From assembly GCF_914767665.1 (NCBI RefSeq), contig NC_059501.1, forward strand, positions 28,434,501 through 28,498,500: 64,000 bases of DNA, written 5' to 3'. The notes beneath the pieces are model-generated. The model was not told where the DNA came from and ran no database searches. It saw only the letters and a program-made list of their open reading frames with translations. The position numbers and the translations under genes are program-made. This document shows, piece by piece, positions 23,200-35,170 of the stretch. Source of the DNA: Harmonia axyridis. Taxonomy: Eukaryota; Arthropoda; Insecta; Coleoptera; Coccinellidae. Within the stretch, counting starts at the first letter, position 1, and every line of letters begins with the position of its first letter.

Positions 23200-24650
23200 A
23201 AACAATGGAATTAACATTTTCAAAGCAATTAGCTGCTTAGTTAGAGATCTCTGACCTTAGAACTTCCTTCACTATAGGTTGTAAACGATATCCTTTTACT
23301 ACTGAATGTCGAACTTGGTGGCTAGTTCTTGTTCTCCTCGACACGCCTTTTGTCTTTATGTTGAAGGAGCGCAGCTGGACCTGGATGACACACGTGACGT
23401 TGCTGAGACTCATAAGGTGGTCCTTCAAGAAGATTATTGAGATGGGAACATATGCAGGTCCATTATTTTTCGACACTTGTCGCCCCCATATGAGAAATAC
23501 GCAGTTTGTTGTATTTTCAATAAAAGGAAGGATGTAATTTCTCAACGTATTGTTGGAAATCTTGAAATATGGAGGATATTCCCATTATCTGCATAAGTTG
23601 ATTTTGCTTTATTCCATCAGTAAGCAGATGGTTGGAATTATAAAACAAAAAGATTTCGTTCAATCCATCGTTTTTTATATGCTAGTACACACCATAGTTC
23701 ATTATTTCTTCTTCGTTGTTAGCTTACACATTGAGAGAAAAATTATAATGAATTGTACAGTTCGAATTCAAGAAATTCAATTTATAATTGAAAATTAATA
23801 ACATCAAATTGATATTGAATTTATAACATTCTGTTATATTTCATATACAACAGTTTTTTCGTAATATATGAATGACTTCATCAGGTATAACATTTCTTCT
23901 TGTTTTCGATTCTTCTATCAAAAATAATGAACTGAAGGATTTATATTCTGTTTCTTCACAATTTTATTTGAAGAAGTCCTTCAGGAATATTGATTTCGAA
24001 ATCTTATAGCAGAAGATCCTTTTTCAAACATTATGTTTTCGCCAGGTTCTTCTATAGGGAACAAGGTATTTTGATCGGAAAATGTTCTCAACAATTATGA
24101 TAGAAACACTAAAAATTTGTGGTCTATTTAAATTTAGTTTGAACGATATTAAACACACAAACTTTCTAAAGAAAAAGATAAAGATCTGAGTCAATTTTTC
24201 AATGGGAAATATATGCCTAATGATGACAGAGATCTAACTATTGAAACATTTCTAATTTTGTATGTCGTTCAGAATACACTGATCTGGTCGATATAAAACT
24301 CACTTGCAGAATGTCAATATTAAAATTCATACAGAATTTTGGAAAGATATCATAATAAAATTATTTTGGAAAATTATCTCGACAAAAATTCGCCAGATTT
24401 TGATTAAAAATATGAAGAATTTATTGGGTTACCCAAAATGCACCAGTCCATGTAAAAAGGAAATTGTTTTCTAGATTAGGCATAATTTTTTCTATAGGCT
24501 CAAATATAATCTCCAAAACAAAACATTTTTCAGCACCATTGCCTACTTGAAAATTCCGAATATTATCTAGTCTTGAGCATAAATACGAAAAAAGAATCAC
24601 ATTCTAAAAAGTCATAAAATAAGAAATTAATAAATTCATTCACTATTTTG
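23200..24650. other. No recognised gene
   Basis: Short frames only, such as 23237-23545 (minus) and 23550-23798 (plus). Neither carries a motif I know. Confidence 0.3.
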
Positions 24651-25530
24651 TTAAATGCTGGCTTATTAGTCACTATACAGGGTTTATCAGAAGTTTGTTG
24701 TTAAACCCTTTTCATGGTCAAATTCTTCCAGTTTATTATTTTTTATTAAGAACCATTCCTTTTCAACATTTTGTTTTATGGTTCATTGCTTTGAGTGTAC
24801 TAGTATGAGTACATTTTCAAAAGAGAGAAATGAATTTGTCATCAATAGTTTACTGTAAGAATTAAAATTTTCCTCAAGATACTATTTGAAAGCAAATTGA
24901 CAGTATGAACCGACGTATGCAGGAAGTAACAAAAGCTAGATGCGGTAACACAAAATATTGAGCTGAATTAGATGTAACAAGTAACAAGTACGTTTCTTCA
25001 GGTTATTTAAGTACACGGTTGAATTTATTTGTTTTGAAGTTTGATTTTTATTTTGTATGCATAAATGAAATTTGCGATAATTGCTTATAAAAACAACTGA
25101 ATAATATATTTTTGCCTTCCCATTGCTAGGCTGATCAGTTGATCAGCCAGCACGACAAAAAATAACACAATATTTCAAAATTGGTCAAACTGTATATTGG
25201 AGTTCATTTGTCACTGAAAAATGAAGTAGTGCACTTAAAGGCATTAACCAAGAAAGAAGATGTTGAAAAAGAATTATTCTTAATAAAAATTGTTTGAAAA
25301 ATTTTTACTACCTATGAAATTATTCCACAGGATGTTTCAAAAGTAGGTTTTAATAACAGACTTATAATTCGCCCAGTTTAATAACTAATTAGTTAGTATT
25401 TAACCAGAGAGTAAATATGCAAGTTGAGATTAATAATTTTATCTACAGTTTACAGAAATAAAATTCAACAAAAAATAAAAGAACTATAAGACCTCAAATT
25501 TAACCAAATATCGACGTTTTTTTTGCATGA
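24650..25530. repeat. Fragments of a dispersed repeat related to 52300-52550
   Basis: GTTAAATGCTGGCTTATTAG followed by CACTATACAGGGTTTATCAG (24655-24690) is the inverse of sequence at about 52350-52395. The block at 25315-25530, with TTATTCCACAGGATGTTTCA and ATATGCAAGTTGA, matches 52308-52530 in the same orientation. One copy therefore has an inverted end. No coding region is present. Confidence 0.45.
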
Positions 25531-25839
25531 GTGTAATTTGATTTCGAAAGCTTCTATTACACCTAATATTCCACCAACTTGCTCAAAATAAAGAACGTTA
25601 TTATCATTATTATATAAACAAGCAGTTATTATTGGAAATGATAAATCATATTCGATATATACCTCTATATTCGATGCAGAATAACATGACGTGGCTTTGT
25701 TCCGAGCCTTATCCGCACGATTAAAATCCAATATTTTCTTCCAATCCTTATGGTGAGAAAAGTTATGACCGTGAAAACGACGTACCCACACCAGGCGGGA
25801 GTGTTTCATTCCATAAATTTCATCTGGTTACGACTCGTT

Positions 25840-27017
25840 GGCCAGACTCTGTCGTCCATTTATATTTTTATGTATACAGATTTCATTGGGTAGTTTTTCT
25901 TCCGAGGTGTGAGATGATTTGATTGCCTGCCCAATATCGGAGGTACGTCCACTTATAACTTGGATATTTAGTACTCTCGACACCGGCCAGAAAATAATGG
26001 ACCCCATAAAAAAAATATTAAATAAAATCTATACCCGAAGATGAAATCGATGGAACCAATTTGTAGGAAGGTCGATGTTAAAAAAAATAATTGTGTTTTT
26101 TTTTAAATTGCTACTTTTAATTGAGGAAAACTGCTCATTTCATATTAAGAGAAACATAATAGGGCAGTAAGGTTTTCGTCAGGAGTAACTTTGACATTAG
26201 AATTGAAATACCTTGTATGATCAATTAAATTTTTGATCATCGTAAGAGAAGCATTGGTCTCCAGATAGAAGCTAGTGAATTAGAAATTTTCATGTAAAAA
26301 TCTCAAAGTTATCAACATGAGAATGATATGCTAATGATACATCTAAGCAATGTACGAGTAGAATTCAATGAGTAATATGATTATGAATGAAAAAACTGGG
26401 TGTTACATTTGAAACAGTTGGTATAATTTCCGGTAAAACTAGAAGTCGAACGAATCTGAAGTTTTCTCCAAGAATTAATTTCTTCCAACAAAACTTAACT
26501 AGGTATACAATTTCAAGATGTTCATCTTGAGTCGTTCTTTGAAATATTCCAACTCGTTGGCCAGACTCTGTCGTTCATTTATATTTTTATGTATACAGAT
26601 TTCATTGGGTAGTTTTTCTTCCGAGGTGTTTAATGATTTGATTGCCTGCCTAATATCGGAGGTACGTCCACTTATAACTTGGATATTTAGTACTCCCAAC
26701 ATCGACCAGAAAATAATGGACCCCCATAAAAAAAATATTAAAATCCACACCGAAGATGGAATCGATGGAACCAATTTGTGGGAAGGTCGATGTAAAAAAG
26801 AACTAATTGTGTTTTTGAAATTGCTTCTTTTAATTGAGGAAAACTGCAAAAAATACTCATATTATATGAAGAGAACCTTTATAGGCCAGTATAGTTTATG
26901 TCATGACTGACTTTGACATTAGAATTGAAATACCTTGTATGTTCAATTAAATGTTTGATCATCGTAAGAGAAGCATTGGTCTCCAGATAGAAGCTAGTGA
27001 ATTAGAAATTTTCAAAT
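25840..27017. repeat. Diverged direct duplication, ~450-bp units
   Basis: Units at about 25840-26295 and 26550-27017 both run from GTTGGCCAGACTCTGTCGT through GTATACAGATTTCATTGGG and GAGGTACGTCCACTTATAAC to TCCAGATAGAAGCTAGTGAA. They differ by substitutions and small indels. The second unit includes most of the open frame described next and the first a broken version of it. Confidence 0.7.
26499..26849 (-). CDS. Unrecognised membrane-type reading frame (possible exon)
   Basis: A 116-codon minus-strand frame has a basic amino part, one strongly hydrophobic segment (VWILIFFLWGSIIFW, roughly residues 36-50) and a polar C-terminal half likely to be helical (residues 70-110, including NERQSLANELEYFKERLK). 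It has no ATG at its start. The sequence just upstream on that strand is TATTTTTTGCAG, a good splice acceptor, so it could be an internal or last exon. The duplicate at 25840-26170 is frameshifted. I do not recognise a family, and this may be chance or a gene fragment. Confidence 0.25.
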   Translation of the reverse strand: MQFSSIKRSNFKNTISSFLHRPSHKLVPSIPSSVWILIFFLWGSIIFWSMLGVLNIQVISGRTSDIRQAIKSLNTSEEKLPNEICIHKNINERQSLANELEYFKERLKMNILKLYT

Positions 27018-27026
27018 TTTAAAAAC

Positions 27027-27098
27027 TTCTACTTGACTTGAAATCAAGTCAAGCTCAAGCCAATTAGCTTGAAAATCAATCCAAGCCGTGAATCCCTA
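27027..27098. repeat. CTTGACTTGA-family end fragment
   Basis: It reads TACTTGACTTGAAATCAAGT to CCAAGCCGTGAATCCCTAA, identical in layout to the right end of the element at 35171-35969. It is a truncated terminal piece. Confidence 0.6.
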
Positions 27099-28710
27099 AT
27101 GAAAATATTGGGTATTTTTTTCCAAAATTAAAAAAAAGTTTTCATGGTTCTGATGATGTGATCAGTTTGAAATTTTACACGCTAAAATTGATATAAACAC
27201 CAAATATCTCAATATTTACGGAACACCTATAGTCGAATTATGCACAACGACGAACTGAAGCGCGGCGCATTCGAGATCCGAACATACCCTCAAAAATTAC
27301 AAGTTTCTAGGACTTCATTCAGGAGATATTTTGTTAACGGCTGGCTTAATGGACGGATTCGAAGTGAGTTGAACCTAGTCATTGGAGAAAATTCAAGGCA
27401 AAAACTTTGAAAATTTCAGACTTTTGGCGAAATGATGAACTCTCCAAAATATTCATAATATAATTTTGTCGTTTCAATGATCATCTTCTGCCAGTATTTT
27501 TATGTGCAAGAACGATGATTTTAGCTTTAAACCGCCTGTGTATAAAGCACTGATAATCCTCGACAACTCGACTACTTGTCACTGTGGATGAAAGTTGATG
27601 TAGTGGACTGCATATCGAATTAATCAATTGAAATTGATTGAACCTTGTACCCTGTTCTTTGTCGGCTTTCAATAAATCCTTCTGAAAGGTATTTATAATC
27701 CTTCGGTAACTCTTGAAAAAGTAAGCGTTACTAAAATACATTTATATCAGGAATGATTTTATCTATCGATTTATAACTTTGTTGTAGGTAATAATTCCTC
27801 TGTTTAAACGTTTTATTCAATAACTTGAAGGTGGTCGTAAATTTTTGTAGAATTGGATAATGAAGTTTTTGAATTTTATGAGACTTGCACCCTAAACTAG
27901 ACTAGTGGTGTGATTAGAGTCGACACAAGACAAAGTCAACAAGATAAATCAATAATAGATCGCGTGTGAAACTGCTTAAGTTCCTATTATATGTATATAA
28001 GAACCCAGAAATTTTTTGATAAAATTGAATGAAAATGAGGTGAAACTAAGATATTTTCTTGGTCAATTTTATTTGACTGACAAAATAATCTTTAAGAGGC
28101 TTGATGTCTTTTCTTATACGTGTGTCTCTTTCTCAATGGCTTGAACTCTTATTCAGTTATTTTTTGTATGGATTGAAACTTCAGTCTTCCCCGCTCAAAA
28201 ACTTCAATCAATTCAAAGAAATTCGATCAGAAAATATATATACGGAGATCAATTTCATAAAAAAAACATATAAAAGAATAATGAAATCCATCGATTACTA
28301 CATTTGATTTTGTTGAATTTCCCTTTTCCCACAGATTTCTAAATTTGATAGACAGAACTTGTCAACAATGTAGCTATACCTATTCTTTTGATTGGATTAA
28401 TTAATCCATGTATTCGAATAATTAAGTTTCTTGTTACTAGATCAGACAAAAGACGATTGATGCAATCATTATATGAAAGTGGACTCGAAAGATATTCTCA
28501 TGGTATCATATTAGAACATAATTGATTCCACCAATACCATTTAAGGCTATCGCATTACAAGTTTCGAATAAAATATAACACCAGCTCAGTTCATCTATAT
28601 TCTGTGCAAGGATGTGTCAAATTGATTTTTGCAAGCTCTTTCCCATGGGCCTGTCATATCAACACAACATATTTTGTGAATAGTGGAAATTATTATTACA
28701 TAAGATTGAC
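27099..28710. other. No recognised gene
   Basis: No known motif. Short frames at 27481-27741 (minus) and 28101-28307 (plus) are not recognised. Confidence 0.3.
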
Positions 28711-29475
28711 ATTTTAACCAACTACTTGACTTGAAAATAAAGCTCGTGAAAAATTAAATATTTTAGCTTGACTTGACTTCAGATATTTATTGCTTGACTT
28801 AAAATCAAGCTACTTGATATTACTTGAGCTTGCTATGCACGATTTGCACGGCATATATTTTTGCTATCTGGTGCGCGCTTAGGCTAAATAAGGGAATTCT
28901 TCGAGCGCCGAGAGACTAAAGCATTCGCCAGTGTGACTTTATTAGTAGTTTTCTCACATTTCTATGAAATCTATTGGTAGATTTTGGTAGTTTCAGAAAT
29001 ATCTTTCCAAACTTGGCCCAAATGGCCAATGATTTTTTCAATGCTATCATCTTCAGCTCCTGTTGAAAGATAATTTTCCAGAGCTGCTCTTACAGTTACA
29101 AAAACCCGCAATAGGTTAGGCGACAAATCTATAAGAAGCCTCATGTGTATCAGATCCTCGATTGAAAATAATGAAATCAAACAAAGCCTGGAGGTTTCTC
29201 AATATTAAGAAACTTTATTTTTTTAATATTTTGTTATGATTTATAGTGATTTAATTTATGTTTCTATTTCAAAGAAGATGATATTTTTATTCTTTTATAC
29301 AATAAGTTTAATGAATAAAAGTGTTTTTTGCAAGGTTCCTTCTCATTTCATCATTTTTTTATTGATATGACACCACACAATAAATCTGTTAAAAATCAAG
29401 TAGCTTGATGACTCGATAAATAAATACTTGACTTTAGATTGAAAAACTAATCAAGCCCAGCCATGAATCTCTTCA
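28711..29475 (+). mobile_element. hAT element remnant, CTTGACTTGA family
   Basis: The left zone reads ATTTTAACCAACTACTTGAC and the right end ends CAAGCCCAGCCATGAATCTC, the family ends in degraded form. The middle is collinear with 35171-35969. It includes a piece of transposase and a 3' untranslated-like part with an AATAAAAGTGTTTT string. Confidence 0.6.
29030..29212 (+). pseudogene. hAT dimerisation-domain fragment
   Basis: The plus strand encodes SSAPVER, then a stop in place of Q (TAA), then FSRAALTVTKTRNRLGDKS and LEVSQY before the terminating codons. This is the same C-terminal hAT segment as at 35445, with an in-frame TAA at the position of the conserved Q/R before FS. No upstream catalytic domain is present. 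Confidence 0.6.
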
Positions 29476-30871
29476 GAGAAGTTATCTATACAATAAATAT
29501 GTGTGAATATTGTGAAATTCAACGCAGAAACGCTATGTCAATTTCAAGAGGCAACATTTCTTGTAGAACATCGGTCCGATTGAATCGTTTTGCGACACAA
29601 TAAATTTCCTTTTTTACGACCTTCACAGTAGGTGGGAGTTATAGCCTCCAGAGGGTAGTCTGGTCATTTAACTGCTCATTAAGCCCTATCCTTGAAAGAT
29701 TTCCGGTCAAGTAACGCCCTCACCACATGTAAAACCTTTGTGCAATTCACAAAAGACTACCGGAAGGATCACAAGCCTCAAGAACCTCATGTGGATTGTT
29801 GGCCCAGCGATCTGAATTGAGTTGGGTAGAAGACAAACTTGAAAGCTGCAAGATGTAACTGCAAAGAGGCTCCCCCAAACATGTGTAGTATGAAACTTCA
29901 CGCATCTTTGTTGATCATTCTTTTCAAATATTGAACTCTTAAACCGATTTACATGTATCAAAATTAATTGATTATGAGGAATAATTAAATTTTGTCTACA
30001 CTCCAAGAATTCGAAATGTTCACAATCCATTATCAAAATCTCGAGTCTTTAGTTACAGAAAGATAAATATGTAACTACAAGCCAATTTTGGTTCAAACGA
30101 TGCTTGGTTCTAGATAAGAAAAAAAAAATTTTTCAAGAGGAAAAGCCAGGCGGCTGAATTCTTATAATATTCAATCCGTGAATGTTCTGTAATCTGTATA
30201 TACACTGTGTCTGTTGAGTATGGAACAAACTCATTTTTAGCTAAACAGACCATTTAAAGAAATGATCCTGAAACAAGTCGATTTTTTATTCTAATTTACC
30301 GTATTTTAAAATAATAATCTAATATGCAGGGTGAATTACTTTCGAGTAATTTTGTCTCAATTTTCGGATTACTCTAGCTGAGCTGATTCTAAAAATGTAT
30401 CACATGTTGATTCCAATTGGTACAGGGTGGATAAAAATACAATAGTTTTGTTTGTATAAAATAATATAAAATAGAGATGCGCTTTGAGCCCAAGGTAAGA
30501 TGTTCCAAAATCTGAATCAAACTTTCGGAAATTCAATATGAAAAAATAAGAAATATTGTACTCGTATTGAGTATCATTATTTCAACTCAATTTTATTATT
30601 GTATATGTAGTTCATTTATTGATATTTTATTCTTGGATTTATTATTGGGATAATGAACGAAAATCATGTTTCAGAGTAGGTACCCTAAACATTAAATGGT
30701 TGAGATGAATGTAATAGTTTGTACCCTGAGAAGTATTAGAAGTTTTGAAATTTTTAATATTTTATTCACAATCCTTTTCCCAAACCTCACCACAAATACA
30801 TATAATATAACATACATACATATATAAATAATAATTCAAGTATTATTGTATTTTCAGATATTCTGTGAGTA
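29476..30871. other. No recognised gene
   Basis: A 109-codon minus-strand frame at 29707-30036 has no motif I know. Fragments like TACAGGGTGGATAAAAATAC near 30421 may be ends of the CAGGGTG element group, without visible partners. Confidence 0.3.
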
Positions 30872-31092
30872 TGGATTCACGGCTTGGCCTGATATTCAAG
30901 CTACTTGGCTTGAACTTGACTTGAAAGCAACTCAAGTTGAAGTCAAATAGTAGTTTTTCAAGTATTTAATAAAGAAATACTTGAATTGATATTGAAAAAC
31001 TACTACTTGACATGAACTTGATTCAAGTCAAGTTGATTTCAAGTTAAGATCAAGTCAAGTAGCTTGAATAGTAAGCCAAGCCGTGAATCCGT
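30872..31092. mobile_element. ~220-bp palindromic miniature element, CTTGACTTGA family
   Basis: It starts ATGGATTCACGGCTTGGCCT and ends AAGCCAAGCCGTGAATCCGT. The arms (TTCAAGCTACTTGGCTTGAA and inverse) cover nearly the whole length. This is the cleanest isolated miniature copy of the family and it contains no transposase fragment. Confidence 0.65.
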
Positions 31093-31388
31093 ATCTGTAA
31101 GGTAGGGGAAAAACATTGCATGATATTTTAATGTTGTTTTTAGTTCAAACTACATCAGTGATTGCTTGATTCTTAGACAAATTATATCACTAGGTATTAT
31201 TACAGTGAAAACGATGATGAACTCCCATGCAATGGTGAGAATATTACGATGGCTTTGATAAAATGCCCGTTCTGCTGCTGAAAGAGCTTTGTAAATCCCC
31301 TTCAATGTGTTGTTATTGTTGAATTGAGCGATATACTGCGAATGTTTACAGTTCTTTCAGAAATGTTTTATTTACTTTAATAGTTGTG

Positions 31389-32035
31389 TTGAGTCTACAT
31401 CGGTGGGTGTTGCTTGTCGGACTTTGATTTCCGAAATTCTGGAGTCGAATTTATGCTTAGGGAAAAATAAGAACGGCTAATATTTTTCGAAAAATATTGG
31501 AAATGAATGATGATAGTTATTTATGTCCAATATCTCTCGCAAACATTTTCTTCAAGTTCTTCATGGTATAAATATTGAATGGTAAATAATAGTATTAGAA
31601 TCGGTAATTACCGATTCAACCCATTGATGGTAACTAGTAATTACTACCCATCTAGTAATCTACCCATTGATGGTAATTAGTAATTACTAATTACCATCAA
31701 TGATTGATGGTAATTAGTAATTACTAATTACCATCAATGGGTATTATCAATGGTAATTAGTAATTACTACCATCAATGGGTAGATTACTAGATGGATAGT
31801 AATTACTAATTCCCGAGTTCTTCATGGTATAAATATTGAATGGTAAATAATAGTATTAGAATCGGTAATTACCGATTCTACCCATTGATGGTAATTAGTA
31901 ATTACTATCCATCTAGTAATCTACCCATTGATGGTAGTAATTACTAATTACCATTGATAATACTCATTGATGGTAATTAGTAATTACTAATTACTATCTA
32001 AGTCGGACAAGCAACATCCACTGATGTAGACTCAA
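31389..32035. repeat. Palindromic TAATTA array bounded by 36-bp inverted repeats
   Basis: The outer repeats, TTGAGTCTACATCGGTGGGT at the left and the inverse at 32000-32035, agree at 33 of 36 positions by my count. The interior holds alternating units of GATGGTAATTAGTAATTACT and its inverse, with CCATCTAGTAATCTACCC spacers. A 261-bp direct repeat begins at 31555 and 31816. The array is rich in TAATTA, the core site of many homeodomain proteins, but that follows from the palindromic unit itself and need not be functional. Confidence 0.8.
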
Positions 32036-33429
32036 TTTGATGGTAATTAGCAATTACTAATTACCATCAATGGGTAGGTTATTTGGAGCAAGAATAGGAA
32101 GGATATTAGCCAAAAAGGTATGAAATTCTGGACAGAAAATATGTTCTGAAATTTATTCATGAGGCACTAAATGAGATGGAATTTGGTGGATGCCGACGGC
32201 AAGAACTTGAGAATATGCTAGTTACTCGTGTAGAAGCAAGATAAAAAGTCAATTCTTTTGATAAATGTACCAGAGACAAATACGATAAAAAGCGTGTTTT
32301 TACAATTGTTAAAGACAAAATGAATAGGTAGTTTAAAAATTGAAATGAAATTTTTTGATGGGAAATTATTATGTGCGAATAAATTATTATTATTATTAAA
32401 ACTGCTGAGAGAAATCATAACTTCACGCTCAGGAGTCAGGGGATTGTTCAGAAAAAAAGGCTTTTATCCAAGGGAGCGATGTTTTCAATAATAATATTGG
32501 TGACTAAACGATAAAATAAAAATAACAAACTGGTGTGACATAAAATAAATATTGAACGTGGCAAATCTTACAGAATACGTATCAACATAGTTTAAATGTT
32601 ACCAAACACAAGCTTACATCACGTTCTTCCGTAAACAAAATATCTTTCGAAAGAAAAGCCTACAAAAATCTATCCCAAGGAATTGGCACTGAGTAATCAG
32701 TTGAAATAATGGATTTTGTTGGAGATAATTCAGATGACGCTAACGAGTGATTGGAGATACTTTTTTCTTTCCTTCCGTTGGTACCGGTAAGTATATAAAA
32801 TGGCCAATAAGTATAAGTAAGAATAGCTAAGTTTGATGCGAATGCCACAGAAACCGATTTGGAAATCAACTGTAACTGCAAGTAATCTATTCTGCAATCA
32901 TTGAATACAAGAACCAAATATTGATAATTTTTTTTTCGAATTTCATGAATTTTCTATAGTCCTTCTGGTGACACATGAAATTATGCATCTAGCTTGAAAG
33001 TCTTATTTTACCTAAATCTTGACACAAAATTTGAATATTAGGTTTAACTGAAAAATTTATAAATTTTTCTGCTATTCGGCTTGATTTTGAAGTTTCTATG
33101 TTTCCGACGACGCAATAAACTAGATACCTATTATTGTTTTATACAGAATCTTATAAATTCTTATTATAATTCTTATAAATTGAATTTCTTAATTGAAAAT
33201 GAAAGATTCTCAGGATATTTCAAAGAGAAAAAAATACTCTAAACATGGATACGCAAATGCTTTGTTTTCAAGAGATTGTTAAATTTGATTTTTTTTTCAC
33301 GCTTTTTCCCATAGAATCTATACTTTTCAAGATATTCAACTGAAATTTAGCAAACAAATTCCAATTCAGAGTTTACATCACAATTTCAATTGCTCTCTTT
33401 TGGATCAGTGTCTGTTTTTTTCTTCTAGA
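32036..33429. other. No recognised gene
   Basis: One more TAATTAGCAATTACTAATTA unit follows at 32040-32080. After that only short frames and AT-rich sequence are seen. Confidence 0.3.
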
Positions 33430-34325
33430 ACTTTGTTCTGGTGGACCACTGGTTGCTTGAAAAGAATCTTTGATTTAGTACTGAACTTTTTGAGAAAGAA
33501 ATTCCAAACAATTCTCTCGAAATACAAATTATCATTAGAATCTAGTTAGTAAGTTGTGATGAATAAATTAATAATTTGTTTTGGTTTTTATTTTCCCAAT
33601 CTTTAGCAACGATTCGTTAATATTCAATAAATTCGTATTATCATCACAATAAAAGTAGAGCTAGTAAGGAACACCCTGAGTTTCGAAAATAAAGAGTTTG
33701 TGGGTTTGTGTTTATAGAACTTCTTTTCTTGAAATTAACCAAGGAACCCCTTAATTTCTTCTGTGCCCTCAATTTTGGGAAAAGGAAATAAGAGATTTCT
33801 TGGATAATTTTAAGAAAAAAGAGTCCCACAAACATGGCTTCGCAAAAGCCTTGTTTTCGAGATACATTTTTTTGCGATGATTATAACAGTTTATCGAATC
33901 TCTATTAATCTTCGGTACAGATTGGGTAACTAAGTACTTAAAACTTATAATCAATTCATTCATGATAATTTACTGACTGGATCTTTATAAAAATTTGGAT
34001 TTTTCTGAGGATTACTAGAGAATTGTTTGAAATGTGTAGTATACTGGACCAGAGTTCATTTTCATATCATATTTTTTTGAAATACCTACCAGTGATCCAC
34101 TAAAAAAAAGCACTGAAGGAAAGATGGGGCACTATTTCAGAAAAAATGTCATTAGAATTGATTTGAATTCAAAAAAGAATATCACATGATGAAAACTTCA
34201 AATTGGGATATCTAGGCCAAATTTAAGTTAAATATCCTGTGGAGAGAAGGCTATGAGATGAAAACTTTGAAAAACTTTAACACCCTGTTCCTATCTTGAA
34301 AACAAAGCGTTTGCGGCCCCATGTG
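33430..34325. repeat. Foldback repeat related to 58024-58346
   Basis: A segment at about 33500-33610 is an inverted, diverged copy of about 33890-34000 (ATTGGGAAAATA against CAGATTGGGTAAC on the other arm). AACACCCTG near 33669 recurs near 34282, each followed by AAAACAAAGCGTTTGCGG-like sequence in direct orientation. The part from GAGATTTCTTGGATAATTTT to GGATTACTAGAGAATTGTTT recurs at 58060-58285. No coding sequence is seen. Confidence 0.5.
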
Positions 34326-34336
34326 GGAATTTTTTT

Positions 34337-34747
34337 TCTCTAACTCTGTGGTTATTCCGTTCATTCTTCCACATCTTGTAGAACAAAATCGTGCGAGAAT
34401 ATATCAGAAACGCACAGTTTTCATGGTTATATTTTATTATTCTATGTTGGTACTCCGAACTTTCCGCCACGGCTTTATCTGTCAATTCATCAATTTGCCT
34501 TAAAGAAATCAGTTCTGCCAACCAACATTTTTCAATGCAAAAATCACTAAAATATATTTATGGAAATATTTCATTAATTTCAATGAAAATGCAATGAATT
34601 AGAGAAAATAATGTATAATACTCGTACAGAAGGCTCATTCTACCACTCGTTCATTCCAAAACTCGCCACTTCGTGGCTCGTTTTTGAATTTTGAACTCGT
34701 GGAAGAATATCAATGCCTTCTGCACTTGTGTTATAAATAACTATTCT
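34337..34747 (+). repeat. 408-bp dispersed repeat, copy 3
   Basis: Forward copy from TCTCTAACTCTGTGGTTATT to TTATAAATAACTATTC, with the terminal hairpin intact. It is highly similar to the copies at 21672 and 37386. Confidence 0.75.
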
Positions 34748-34796
34748 TAAGATGATCCGAGTTTGTAACTACAATTCATCAGGCAGACCTTGAATA

Positions 34797-35170
34797 ACCA
34801 TGAATTATGTGTGAAACTGAGCTATTCCCGCACGATTTTGATCTACAAGGTATGGCAGAATGAACAGATTTGCCATAGAATTAGGAAAACAATAATGGAA
34901 AATACAAAACAGAAACAACCATCTATTTCCCGAACCAAACAAGTACCTACACCTCCGTCACGCGTGGTAGGTATGCCGCTAGTATAGATAGCATGAACGA
35001 ACAGCGACAATAAAAAGCGACACAATTCTATCAATCTATCGTAAATCACCTGATAACCGATCTGTCATTTTTGTTTGTACCTACAACTTAGGAGCACCTT
35101 GTATAATCATGAAATTTATGTGGAACTGAGATATTCTCGCACAATTTTGTTCTACCAGGTATGGCAGAAT
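34797..35170 (-). repeat. Two degraded pieces of the 408-bp repeat
   Basis: TATTCCCGCACGATTTTGAT (34823) and ATATTCTCGCACAATTTTGT (35131) are inverse, diverged matches to the 5' half of the 408-bp family. The second is cut by the hAT remnant starting at 35171. Between them, 34938-35060 matches 36213-36340 (CACGCGTGGTAGGTATG). Confidence 0.5.

Noticed and set aside
31389..32035. Possible CRISPR-like array
   Set aside because: Repeats are palindromic AT units with no unique spacers of constant length, and the host is eukaryotic.
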